DNA of 64,000 bases from Siphonodentalium dalli (lineage: Eukaryota; Mollusca; Scaphopoda; Gadilida; Siphonodentaliidae), in contig CP136064.1 in NCBI GenBank assembly GCA_032622095.1, positions 145,097,954-145,161,953 on the forward strand, written 5' to 3'. Shown piece after piece: positions 10,496 through 21,700 of this stretch. The notes below the pieces were generated by a model. It did not search any database, was not told the origin of the DNA, and saw only the letters and a list, made by a program, of their open reading frames with translations. Numbering within the stretch: the first letter of the stretch is position 1; every line of letters starts with the position of its first letter. The position numbers and the translations under genes were made by a program.

Positions 10496-11117
10496 CGATT
10501 TTACATATTAATTAGTCTACCGATACTGATGCACACCAATTGGCGGTAGCCACCGGCGGTAAGCCACCGAAAACGAGACACAGCATCTCTGATGCCACCT
10601 CTTGTTTTGTCTTTGGGCTCAACCAACCATGGATCCGTTTTGCAAATTTTTTCACAAGAAGAAGAACATAAATTTGTGATAGATGCTCTCTCTTTTTCAC
10701 GAAGGAGCTTATATGTTCATGCATTTCCACCAATTCCACGGTTTCCCCAAGTTTTACAACTTGTGAGTCTTTTTCAGTGCGAGTTGATTTTAATAGATCT
10801 GCATTGACCAAGACAGTCTGGTTTTCCAAAGATTTTAAATCTTCTAGTCAAATCATCCACTCCTTTTACCAGTTGTGGAACAGATATTAACACAATATCA
10901 GGGGGGGGGTACACGTACCTAATCCGGAACCATACCCGATGAACCTGACGGCTTGGCATCATTCTGTCAACAGATATGATCTTGGCAACTTGGAACACGA
11001 AAATACCATCAGTCTAAATATTTAATAGTAAATATAGTGTTCCGAGCAAAAAAAACAAAAACAAATATTTTTTTTCTCATGATGCATCTTTAGCAAATAT
11101 AGTTAATTTGTTTTTTA
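10496..11117. other. Unassigned DNA with minus-strand open frames
   Basis: Two overlapping minus-strand frames (10512-10829, 105 codons, and 10774-10998, 74 codons) have ordinary amino-acid composition and are not inside an obvious repeat. I recognise no domain in either. They could be the downstream continuation of the coding relic at 11118-11881, which reads in the same direction, but I cannot join them reliably. Confidence 0.25.
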
Positions 11118-11881
11118 GTCAGATATGTTTGCTTTGGGTTTTACAAATACTGTACGGTTGCATGATACAGTTTTCATGCTCTCATCAATTCTGCCACTGT
11201 GTTGCAAAAATAGCAGTGGGACAACACCCACACATTATTCGAATGTTGAATATGTTTAAACGAAGGCTGGTACCGGTACATGCTTGGGATCTTCCAAAAA
11301 ATAATAAAAAAAATTTGGAAATATTGAAGAATCCTCCATTTTTGTACCTTAGACTTGGCTAATTTGAAAACTGGTAGCTTACATTGAAGACAATATTTTC
11401 TTGTTTGCCATTACCACTTTCGAAGGTGAAGTCACTGTAGTGATTTACAAAGTCTACACTTGGGTAGCAATGATATGAGAGTTCAATGGCAGGGCATTAC
11501 TTTTTACGAAATGACCCTTTCTAAGTAGCATCATTTCTCATCAAGGTCCTTTAACCTTACTTTGAGAGAGATGTCAGAGTGGATCCGGAAAGTGCTCTTT
11601 GATGTTTGTGGATGGAACAAATAATCGACCCCATACACCAGTCTCATCACAAACTATATCTTCCTGGTTAGTTAAGCTTATAAGGTTTTTTGTTTCCTTT
11701 CCAAGTGACAACAACATTACGGCTCATTTCACACTTTGGATTGAATCTTCGTGAGCACTCTTCTTTGGAGCAGGAATGAGAGACTTTCTGGAAAGTGCTG
11801 ATTGGGCACTTTAGTATGCATCTATATTTATCAAGTTCTACTTGACAGATGTTGGCACTGAAGTGCTAAGTGTTGGTTAGA
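11118..11881 (-). pseudogene. Degraded protein-coding relic, unknown family
   Basis: Reading the minus strand gives a chain of protein-like segments in different frames with stops between them. The first (about 11865-11677) contains CSKEECSRRFNPKCEMSRN; the second (about 11675-11583) contains DETGVWGRLFVPSTNIKEHF and ends in a stop; a short third carries DISLKVRLKDLDEK; the fourth (about 11495-11362) contains HCYPSVDFVNHYSDF and GNGKQENIVFNVSYQF before a stop at 11359-11361; the fifth (about 11297-11118) contains DESMKTVSCNRTVFV. The composition is that of real protein rather than repeat, but shifts and stops break it. Introns could explain some breaks. I do not recognise the family. Confidence 0.4.
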
Positions 11882-11988
11882 TTCCCCAGCAAGTTTGCTG
11901 TGAAGGAAAATTGTGTTTTGGTTATCACATGTAAATAATGTGCAGTATATGTTATGATGTAAATCATGAAAGAACATTTCATGGAAGA

Positions 11989-12419
11989 ACCATGGGACAA
12001 CAGTATCAGACCAGAGCTACGCAGAGCAGCTATGAAATCAGCATAATTCTGTATGAATTATGTCAGGTGAGTAGCTAATTTTTGAAATAAAATTAGCAGA
12101 TTTGGACACAAGTCCAAATTTTATGAATAAATTATACTCACCTGACATAATTCATTCCCGCCCTCCTCTCATCAGATACAGTTGTCCCATGGCTGATTGT
12201 GGCGCCATGGGATCAAACTGAGTATACAGGTATGCGCAATGCGCATGCTCGGAATAACTAAACACTTTAACTGGGAAACGGAACAAACGAAACGAAACGT
12301 TTCATGTTTCCGATTTTTGAGTGGCGGTTTGCGGAGGTTAAGATAAATCTAATTCTGTATGAATTATGTCAGGTGAGTATAATTTATTCATAAAATTTGG
12401 ACTTGTGTCCAAATCTGCT
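11989..12419. repeat. Cluster of short inverted and direct repeats (MITE-like)
   Basis: A 60-bp stretch at 12095-12154 is the exact reverse complement of 12360-12419 (core CTCACCTGACATAATTCA). A partial copy in direct orientation to the right arm lies at 12044-12073. A second inverted pair, CCATGGGACAACAGTATC (about 11989) and GATACAGTTGTCCCATGG (about 12174), brackets the first copy. Smaller hairpins are GCTAATTTT/AAAATTAGC (12074-12098), TTGGAC/GTCCAA (12101-12117) and TCCCATGGC/GCCATGGGA (about 12185-12212). This looks like one small element inserted into or rearranged with another. Confidence 0.65.
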
Positions 12420-13015
12420 AACTTCATGGGTTGATTTATAAACTGAGTTTAGATTCCCTTAATTGGGGGGGGGGTTCTGGTTTTGACCCCCAACTTTGGT
12501 ATTCAGTGGAAAACATTTCCAACAGTTGGAGAGCCTTAACTACCAGTTGTAAAATATATAGTTTGGTCCAGTTATGAGTCGATTGGCTATAAGTCAGGGG
12601 TTTGCAGTTGGAAATTTCAAGTTGAACACCCTCTGCCCCCTGCCTGTCAAAAAAGACCCTCTAGCTAGGTCCCTGATTATAACTAGTTTTAAAGTGATTT
12701 GACAAGCATTAACACTGATGAGATATTCCGGTATTCAAACAAAAGTTGTAGGTATTCTCTATTATTGATCAATGCCCTTCTTATCTGGTGATATTTCCAC
12801 TGAAAGGCAAAGCCAAATAGGAATGAAAGCTCTTGCGTACGTCCATTGCAGTATTGCCATTGGAATTGCCTACTGTCCATTTTATGCCCATTAAGCCAGG
12901 CAAATATGAACACAGGTGTCGCCTCGAGGGAATTTATGAGACCTACATTTTTGGTTAGCGTAAATACTAAACTTTCGGAATCCGTATGTTGGATTGTCGG
13001 ATAGGCGGACTTTTT
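12420..13015. other. Unassigned spacer with a poly-G tract
   Basis: A G tract of about nine lies near 12466-12475. The stretch 12480-12640 (CATTTCCAACAGTTGG, then CAGTTGGAAATTTCAAG) faintly resembles 15975-16130, so both may be old copies of one interspersed repeat. I see no gene. Confidence 0.35.
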
Positions 13016-13109
13016 AGCTCACCTGAGACGAAGTCTCCGGTGGAGCTATAGTCATCACTCCTCGTCCGTCGTCCGTCTGTCCGTCTGTCTGTCCGTCCGT
13101 CAACTTTTT

Positions 13110-13860
13110 TTTTAAACATCTTCTCCTCTGAAACCATCATACCAAATTGGTTCATATTTGGTGTGGATGTTCCCTAGGTGACTCTCATTCAGATTTGTTC
13201 AAATGAGGTCACTGGGTCAAATAGTTGCGAAACCAGGGCCATAATTCTATTCCTCCACAGTAATTCTTACAACAACTTCTTGTCCATAACCATTGTGCCG
13301 ATTTAGCTAATATTTGGTATGGAGGGTCCTCGTGTGACTGGTGTTCAGATTTGTTCAAATGGGGTCACCTGGTCAATTAGTTGAGAAACCAGGGCCATAA
13401 CTCATAGTAATTCTTACAATGACTTCTTCTACAAAAATATTGGGCCGAATTAGCTTATATTTGGTACTGAGGGACCTTGGGTGACTGGGAATCAGATTTG
13501 TTCAAATTGGGTCACTGGGTCAATTAGGGGCAGAACCAGGGACATAACTCTAAAAACCAAAAAATTACATTTTTGCATTTTGATCATATTTGGGGTGGAT
13601 GTTCCCTAGGTGACTGTCATTAATATTTGTTCAAATGAGGTCACTGTGTCAAACAGTTGCGAAACCAGGGCCATAACTATATTCCTCCTTGGTAATTCTT
13701 ATAACGACTTCTTGTCAATAACCATTAAGCCGATTTAGTTTATATTTGGTATGTGGGGTCATTGAATGACTGGGGTTCAGATTTGTTCAAATGGGGTCAC
13801 TGGGTCAAATAGTGGTGGAGCCAGGGCCATAATTCCCCAAAAAATAATAAAAAATTCAGG
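13110..13860 (+). repeat. Degenerate core repeats, first block
   Basis: Units of about 120-150 bp repeat the order CAGATTTGTTCAAATGGGGTCAC, CTGGGTCAA, AACCAGGGCCATAA, TAATTCTTACAACGACTTC, TTTAGCTTATATTTGGTATG. About five or six units are readable and they are well diverged. Confidence 0.7.
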
Positions 13861-14199
13861 AATTCCTTGATCAATTTAACATACAAACAAAAAGTATCAC
13901 CCCCCACATGACCCAGAACCCCACCCCCAACCAACAGCATTCCACCCTATCTCATATCCTAACTCACAGGTAAATAAAGTATATTTATTTAAATTCCCAT
14001 TACAAGGCAACTCTCCTATGAACTGATAGACATGACACATGGCAGCCTTAGACAGAGTCCCCAGGGAGTGTATTCATGTCATCCATAATTTAAATGAGAT
14101 TAATGTTGTTATCAATGAAGCACCCTTGTTGTTTATATTATCACTCAGTGGTCATTAAAATCAGATTAATTTCATTTTCTCAAAGAGTGCCTGGCATTT

Positions 14200-15310
14200 G
14201 TAGAATGAGGTTCCCAGAGGGTGAATTTAGTGACGCTATCCTACACAGCAGGCTAGCATAACCAAATACACCCTCTGATAACCTTATTCCGCTTAGGCCT
14301 CATCTTCTGGGAAGTATCTAGAGTCTCAAGATCTCATTCTGCTTAGGCCTCATCTTCTGGGAAGTATCTATAGTATCAAATTTACATTGTTGTTAGTTAA
14401 ATTTCCCTTCTAGGAAGTTTCTGTATCCCTTAATTTGCAGAAGATAAAATTCATGATTGAGGTGCCCAATGGGTGAACATCACCAATTTCAACTGGGGAA
14501 CTTCAATCTTATTCTAGGTCTTCCATAGCAAATGAGGGCCTTTTCAGAATGAGGTCCCCAGAGGGTGAATTTAGTGATACTAGCCCGCTGTGCAGGATAG
14601 CCTCACTAAATTCACCCTCTGGGTACCTCATTCTGCAAATAACAGACAGACTATTTCAAAGCTTGATTCAAGGCTAGCATCACCAAATTCACCATTTGGG
14701 GACCTCATTCTGCTTAGGCCTCATCTTCTGGGAAGTATCTATAGTATCAAATTTACATTGTTGTTAGTTAAATTTCCCTTCTAGGAAGTTTCTATATCCC
14801 CTAATTTGCAGAAGATAAAATTCATAATTGAGGGGCCCAATGGGTGAACATCACCAACTTCAACTGGGGAAATTCAATTTTATTCTAGGTCTTCCATAGC
14901 AGTTGAGGACTTTATTAGAATGAGGTCCCCAGAGGGTGAATTTAGCGTCACTAAATTCACCCTCTGTGGACCTCACTCTGCAAATGACAGACACACTATC
15001 ACACTATTTCAAGGCTTGTTGTATAATACATTGTGTTGCTTGAGGCCAGGCATACACAATGTAGGAACAGACACGCTTTTTGTGATGCTATCCGGCACAG
15101 CAGGCTAGCATCACCAAATTCAGCCTCTGACGACCTCATTCTGCTTAGGCCTCATCTTCTGGGAAGTATCTATAGTATCAAATTTACATTGTTAGTTAAA
15201 TTTCCCTTCTAGGAAGTTTCTATATCCCCTAATTTGCAGAAGATAAAATTCATAAATGAGGTACCCAATGGGTGAATATCAACTTCAACTGGGGAACTTA
15301 ATTTTTATCC
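14200..15310 (+). repeat. Three tandem ~350-430 bp units nested in the HINE element
   Basis: The phrase AGAATGAGGT followed by CCC(C)AGAGGGTGAATTTAG occurs near 14202, 14548 and 14919, and GGCCTCATCTTCTGGGAAGT recurs through the block (near 14298, 14344, 14718 and 15148). Units carry inverted pairs of the GAGGGTGAATTTAGTGA stretch (for example 14548-14578 with 14604-14635, and 14919-14983), so single strands could form hairpins. The block interrupts the core repeats of the surrounding element and is unrelated to them. Confidence 0.7.
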
Positions 15311-15850
15311 TTATCAGATTTGTGAAAATGGGATCACAAAGTCAAATAAGGGCAGAGCAAGAGACTTAACTATTTCACTACATAGTAATTCTTAAAATAT
15401 GTTTGCAAGAACTAGTTGGCTTATATAGAATGGAATGTTCTTCCTTGACTGCAATTCAGATTTTTTTAATGGGGTCACCTGGTCAAATAGGGGCCAATCG
15501 AAGGACAGTTTCCCTCTTAATATGCTTCCTTCACAAGGACCATCAGGTCTATTTGACTGATATTTATGATATGTATGAAGGGTTCTTTGGTGTCTGGGAT
15601 TCAAATTTATTCAGATGGGGTCACCAGGTTAAAAGGGTGGGACCAGGGACATAACTATATGTCTCTATAGTAATTCTTAAAATGTCTTCTCAAGGGATTT
15701 TGGACTATTTAGCTTACATATAGTATGGAGGAATCAGGAAGATCCTTTAGTGACTGAGATACAGATTTGTTAAAATGAGGTCAACCTGTCAAGAAATGGC
15801 AGTCTATGGGGAGTTAACACTTTTGTGTCCAATAAAATCATAGAAATACC
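15310..15850 (+). repeat. Degenerate core repeats, second block
   Basis: These are the same family as 13110-13860 (CAGATTTGT, ATGGGGTCACC, TAATTCTTAAAATG, TTAGCTTACATAT) but more eroded. They continue the element on the far side of the nested block. Confidence 0.6.
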
Positions 15851-16262
15851 AAATTCATTAAAACATCTACCTTGGAACCACCTGACTGATTGGTCTGACA
15901 TACATGTATTGTGTTTTGGGTCCATGGATAATTGGGCTTCAAACATGTTTAAATGGTTTTAGAAAAAGCCGCTTGTGAGATTGGAAATTTCCAACAATTG
16001 AGAAAGTTTGACGTGTCGGTTGTGAAATTCCAACCTAAGACTTGGGAGTCTGGATCCCGGTCGGGAGGGGACTTGTTGAGCTGGAGGAGGGGGGTGATCA
16101 GTAGTGTACAGTTGGCAATTTCAAGGTGGTTTTTTACCAAGCTACATACTTGAAGTCTCTGTAGCCACATATCCTGTTTAAATCTACTTCTTTTAAAGTG
16201 ATCATGAAAAGTGCTCACTGTTTTGGTCTCCAGAGTCCCAGTCTTATCAGTCTTTGCAGTCT
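15851..16262. other. 3' part of the HINE element, no gene recognised
   Basis: A 124-codon minus-strand frame (15949-16323) crosses the element terminus, which argues against it being a gene of either the element or the host. No domain is recognised. Confidence 0.4.
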
Positions 16263-16294
16263 GGTGAGCGACCCCACAGTCATTGACTGTCTTG
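16263..16294 (+). other. HINE 3' terminus: subterminal motif plus hairpin
   Basis: GGTGAGCG is complementary to the 5' GCTCACC at 13017-13023. It is followed by a perfect 7-bp stem with a single-base loop (16276-16290) and CTTG. It shares the core GTCATTGAC with the terminus at 59442-59456. Confidence 0.65.
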
Positions 16295-16392
16295 TTTCTC
16301 ACTGCGTGGATTTCTTGAGGCACCTGGTGATAAAATCGGTCATTTTTTTAAATAAAGCCAACCTTTTTGACAGAGTATTTTTACACATTTTT

Positions 16393-17050
16393 AGCTCAAC
16401 TTTACTTTGTAAAGTTTGAGCTATTGCCATGGCTTGGTATCCGTGTGTGATGCGTCAACAATTTCCTTTAGCACAGGCTACAGGTCGTACCTTTGGTCGG
16501 ATCATTATAAAATTTGTCATGGCTGTTGACATTGACATGTAGATGGGAACGAGTCATTTTGGGTTCATTCGGGAGAAAATCATGGCCGCCAGTGGCCATC
16601 TTGGATTTCAATATTCAATCCATTAGCACGGGCTACAGGTCGTACTGTTCGTCTGATCATCATGAAATTTGTCATGGATGTTAATATTGACATGTAGATG
16701 GGAAACGAGTAATTTTGGGGTTGTTCGGCTAAAAAACATGGCCACCGGCAGTCATCTTAGATTTTACTCTTTGCATGACTAAATTCTCTGGCAAGGCCTA
16801 CAGGTCATACCTTTGTTCGGATTATGATAAATCATAATCATGGATGTTAACAATGACGTGTAGATAGGAACGAGTCAGTTTGGGGTCATTCGGCAAAAAA
16901 AAAACATGGCCGCCAGCAGCCATTTTGGATTTTACTCTTTGTATGACTAAATCCTTTAGCACGGGCTACAAGTCGTACCTTTAGTCTGATCATCATGAAA
17001 TTTGTCATGGCTATTGAAATTGGAATGTAGATGGGAACGAGTCATTTTAA
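16393..17050 (+). repeat. Left-edge monomers, diverged
   Basis: After the 5' terminus come about four monomers beginning near 16469, 16622, 16789 and 16958 (TTAGCACGGGCTACAGGTCG and variants). They differ from the inner monomers and from one another, for example GCAAGGCCTACAGGTCATAC near 16792. The last is truncated at 17050 where the 464-bp module begins. Confidence 0.8.
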
Positions 17051-17514
17051 TCCTATAGGAATCACTGAACTAAATGGTTTCCCATAGGCGACAGTGTTAA
17101 CGTTTCGGCCAAATTCACTGAATTGAAGCCTGCAGGCCATACCAGTGATGTTTACCCAGCTAGATTGACACCAGTTGATCACGAAAATGCAAGAAAAATC
17201 ATAGGTCATGTGTTTACTTTTTAAAATAAATCCCCAAGTCTACGACAGGGCTATCCCACAGCCAAATTTGATCTGGAAAAACCCAGATCTACAACAGCTA
17301 GTTAAATACATTTCCCGCTCACAAAAATCCGTTCCCCCATTCATTCACCAGTTTAAATTATTTAGATATTATGTACAAATCAAATAAACGCGATGTCATC
17401 CTTTAATAACGTGTCGCATGTATCAGGTGAAGGTCATTCTTCAGTTACCTTCACCTTTAGCATTCCACGGTGTACTCGCTCCCCGACTCTAGAACACATT
17501 TAGCTCCCTGATTC
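17051..17514 (+). repeat. 464-bp non-monomer module, first of 24 copies
   Basis: This sequence shares nothing obvious with the ~165-bp monomer and occurs once per higher-order unit. It replaces about 70 bp of a monomer, between GAGTCATTTT and CCATTAGCAC. It holds a 10-bp perfect stem AGGTGAAGGT/ACCTTCACCT (17425-17434 with 17447-17456, 12-nt loop) and a 7-bp stem GATCTGG/CCAGATC (about 17270-17290). No open frame of 60 codons lies in it, and I see no tRNA-like or polymerase III box pattern. The copy here has a private G in GTCTACGACAGGG where later copies have A. Confidence 0.9.
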
Positions 17515-18761
17515 CATTAGCACGGGCCACAGGTCGTACTGTTTGTCTGATCATCCAGGATCATCATGAAATTTGTCATGGATATTAACAATGACATGTA
17601 GATGGGAACGAGTAATTTTGGGGTCATTCGGCTAAAAAAACATGGCCGCCAGCAGCCATCTTGGATTTTACTCTTTGTATGACTAAATCCTTTAGCACGG
17701 GCTACAGGTCGTACTTTTAGTCTGATCATCATACGATTTTTCAAGAATGTTACTAATGACATGTAGATGGGAACGAGTCATTTTGGGGTCATTCGGCCAA
17801 AAAACATGGCCACCAGCAGCCATCTTGGAATTTACTCTTTGTATGACTAAATCCTTTAGCACGGGCTACATGTCCTACTTTTAGTCTGATCATCATAAAA
17901 TTTGTCAAGAATGTTAATAATGACATGTAGATGGGAACGAGTCATTTTGGTGTCATTCGGCCAAAAAACATGGCCGCCAGCAGCCATCTTGGATTTTACT
18001 CTTTGTATGACTAAATCCTTTAGCACGGGCTACAGGTCGTACCTTTAGTCTGATCATCATAAAATTTGTCATGGCTGTTGAAATTGGAATTTAGATGGGA
18101 ACTAACCATTTTGGGGTCAGTCGGACAAAAAACATGGCCGCCAGTGGCCATCTTGGATTTCAAAATTTAATCCATTAGCACGGGCCACAGGTCGTACTGT
18201 TTGTCTGATCATCATGAAATTTGTCATGGATATTAACAATGACATGTAGATGGGAACGAGTAATTTTGGGGTCATTCGGCTAAAAAACATGGCCGCCAGC
18301 AGCCATCTTGGATTTTACTCTTTGTATGACTAAATCCTTTAGCACGGGCTACAGGTCCTACTTTTAGTCTGATCATCATAAGATTTGTCAAGAATGTTAA
18401 TAATGACATGTAGATGGGAACGGGTCATTTTGGGGTCATTCGGCCAAAAAACATGGCCGCCAGCAGCCTTCTTGGATTTTACTCTTTGTATGACTAAATC
18501 CTTTAGTACGGGCTACAGGTCGTACCTTTAGTCTGATCATCATAAAATTTGTCATGGAAATTAACAATGACATGTAGATTGGAACGAGTCATTTTGGGGT
18601 CATTCGGCTAAAAAACATGGCCGCCAGCAGCCATCTTGGATTTTACTCTTTGTATGATTAAATCCTTTAGCACGGGCTACAGGTCGTACCTTTAGTCTGA
18701 TCATCATAACATTTGTCATGGCTGTTGAAATTGGAATGTAGATGGGAACGAGTCATTTTAA
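17515..18761 (+). repeat. Monomers 1-8 of unit 1 (reference layout for all units)
   Basis: Monomer starts are about 17515, 17691, 17855, 18019, 18173, 18338, 18502 and 18665. Monomer 1 is long because of an ~11-bp duplication (GATCATCCAGGATCATCATG). Monomers 1 and 5 begin CATTAGCACGGGCCACAGG, the rest mostly TTTAGCACGGGCTAC; monomer 7 begins TTTAGTACGGGC. Most carry CATGGCCGCCAGCAGCCATC then TTGG; monomer 4 has AGTGGCCATC and monomer 6 has CCTTCTTGG. Monomer 8 is cut by the next module. Confidence 0.9.
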
Positions 18762-21700
18762 TCCTATAGGAATCACTGAACTAAATGGTTTCCCATAGGC
18801 GACAGTGTTAACGTTTCGGCCAAATTCACTGAATTGAAGCCTGCAGGCCATACCAGTGATGTTTACCCAGCTAGATTGACACCAGTTGATCACGAAAATG
18901 CAAGAAAAATCATAGGTCATGTGTTTACTTTTTAAAATAAATCCCCAAGTCTACAACAGGGCTATCCCACAGCCAAATTTGATCTGGAAAAACCCAGATC
19001 TACAACAGCTAGTTAAATACATTTCCCGCTCACAAAAATCCGTTCCCCCATTCATTCACCAGTTTAAATTATTTAGATATTATGTACAAATCAAATAAAC
19101 GCGATGTCATCCTTTAATAACGTGTCGCATGTATCAGGTGAAGGTCATTCTTCAGTTACCTTCACCTTTAGCATTCCACGGTGTACTCGCTCCCCGACTC
19201 TAGAACACATTTAGCTCCCTGATTCCATTAGCACGGGCCACAGGTCGTACTGTTTGTCTGATCATCCAGGATCATCATGAAATTTGTCATGGATATTAAC
19301 AATGACATGTAGATGGGAACGAGTAATTTTGGGGTCATTCGGCTAAAAAAACATGGCCGCCAGCAGCCATCTTGGATTTTACTCTTTGTATGACTAAATC
19401 CTTTAGCACGGGCTACAGGTCGTACTTTTAGTCTGATCATCATAAGATTTTTCAAGAATGTTACTAATGACATGTAGATGGGAACGAGTCATTTTGGGGT
19501 CATTCGGCCAAAAAACATGGCCACCAGCAGCCATCTTGGGATTTACTCTTTGTATGACTAAATCCTTTAGCACGGGCTACATGTCCTACTTTTAGTCTGA
19601 TCATCATAAGATTTGTCAAGAATGTTAATAATGACATGTAGATGGGAACGAGTCATTTTGGTGTCATTCGGCCAAAAAACATGGCCGCCAGCAGCCATCT
19701 TGGATTTTACTCTTTGTATGACTAAATCCTTTAGCACGGGCTACAGGTCGTACCTTTAGTCTGATCATCATAAAATTTGTCATGGCTGTTGAAATTGGAA
19801 TTTAGATGGGAACTAACCATTTTGGGGTCAGTCGGACAAAAAACATGGCCGCCAGTGGCCATCTTGGATTTCAAAATTTAATCCATTAGCACGGGCCACA
19901 GGTCGTACTGTTTGTCTGATCATCATGAAATTTGTCATGGATATTAACAATGACATGTAGATGGGAACGAGTAATTTTGGGGTCATTCGGCTAAAAAACA
20001 TGGCCGCCAGCAGCCATCTTGGATTTTACTCTTTGTATGACTAAATCCTTTAGCACGGGCTACAGGTCCTACTTTTAGTCTGATCATCATAAGATTTGTC
20101 AAGAATGTTAATAATGACATGTAGATGGGAACGGGTCATTTTGGGGTCATTCGGCCAAAAAACATGGCCGCCAGCAGCCTTCTTGGATTTTACTCTTTGT
20201 ATGACTAAATCCTTTAGTACGGGCTACAGGTCGTACCTTTAGTCTGATCATCATAAAATTTGTCATGGAAATTAACAATGACATGTAGATTGGAACGAGT
20301 CATTTTGGGGTCATTCGGCTAAAAAACATGGCCGCCAGCAGCCATCTTGGATTTTACTCTTTGTATGATTAAATCCTTTAGCACGGGCTACAGGTCGTAC
20401 CTTTAGTCTGATCATCATAACATTTGTCATGGCTGTTGAAATTGGAATGTAGATGGGAACGAGTCATTTTAATCCTATAGGAATCACTGAACTAAATGGT
20501 TTCCCATAGGCGACAGTGTTAACGTTTCGGCCAAATTCACTGAATTGAAGCCTGCAGGCCATACCAGTGATGTTTACCCAGCTAGATTGACACCAGTTGA
20601 TCACGAAAATGCAAGAAAAATCATAGGTCATGTGTTTACTTTTTAAAATAAATCCCCAAGTCTACAACAGGGCTATCCCACAGCCAAATTTGATCTGGAA
20701 AAACCCAGATCTACAACAGCTAGTTAAATACATTTCCCGCTCACAAAAATCCGTTCCCCCATTCATTCACCAGTTTAAATTATTTAGATATTATGTACAA
20801 ATCAAATAAACGCGATGTCATCCTTTAATAACGTGTCGCATGTATCAGGTGAAGGTCATTCTTCAGTTACCTTCACCTTTAGCATTCCACGGTGTACTCG
20901 CTCCCCGACTCTAGAACACATTTAGCTCCCTGATTCCATTAGCACGGGCCACAGGTCGTACTGTTTGTCTGATCATCCAGGATCATCATGAAATTTGTCA
21001 TGGATATTAACAATGACATGTAGATGGGAACGAGTAATTTTGGGGTCATTCGGCTAAAAAAACATGGCCGCCAGCAGCCATCTTGGATTTTACTCTTTGT
21101 ATGACTAAATCCTTTAGCACGGGCTACAGGTCGTACTTTTAGTCTGATCATCATACGATTTTTCAAGAATGTTACTAATGACATGTAGATGGGAACGAGT
21201 CATTTTGGGGTCATTCGGCCAAAAAACATGGCCACCAGCAGCCATCTTGGAATTTACTCTTTGTATGACTAAATCCTTTAGCACGGGCTACATGTCCTAC
21301 TTTTAGTCTGATCATCATAAGATTTGTCAAGAATGTTAATAATGACATGTAGATGGGAACGAGTCATTTTGGTGTCATTCGGCCAAAAAACATGGCCGCC
21401 AGCAGCCATCTTGGATTTTACTCTTTGTATGACTAAATCCTTTAGCACGGGCTACAGGTCGTACCTTTAGTCTGATCATCATAAAATTTGTCATGGCTGT
21501 TGAAATTGGAATTTAGATGGGAACTAACCATTTTGGGGTCAGTCGGACAAAAAACATGGCCGCCAGTGGCCATCTTGGATTTCAAAATTTAATCCATTAG
21601 CACGGGCCACAGGTCGTACTGTTTGTCTGATCATCATGAAATTTGTCATGGATATTAACAATGACATGTAGATGGGAACGAGTAATTTTGGGGTCATTCG

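Larger units (their letters stand above)
13016..16294 (+). mobile_element. HINE/pearl-like element with both termini
   Basis: The left end has AGCTCACC (13016-13023) followed by a small hairpin and a GTCC/TGTC microsatellite (about 13063-13108). The right end has GGTGAGCG (16263-16270), then a 15-nt perfect hairpin ACAGTCATTGACTGT (16276-16290) and CTTG. Inverted subterminal motifs plus a hairpin just before the 3' terminus are the hallmarks of non-autonomous Helentrons (HINEs), which include bivalve pearl elements. No Rep/helicase coding is present. Core repeats fill 13110-13860 and resume at 15310-15850; a different tandem block sits between them. Confidence 0.7.

Noticed and set aside
15949-16323. 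124-codon minus-strand frame as a gene
   Set aside because: It crosses the 3' terminus of the HINE-type element at 16294 and has no recognisable domain.
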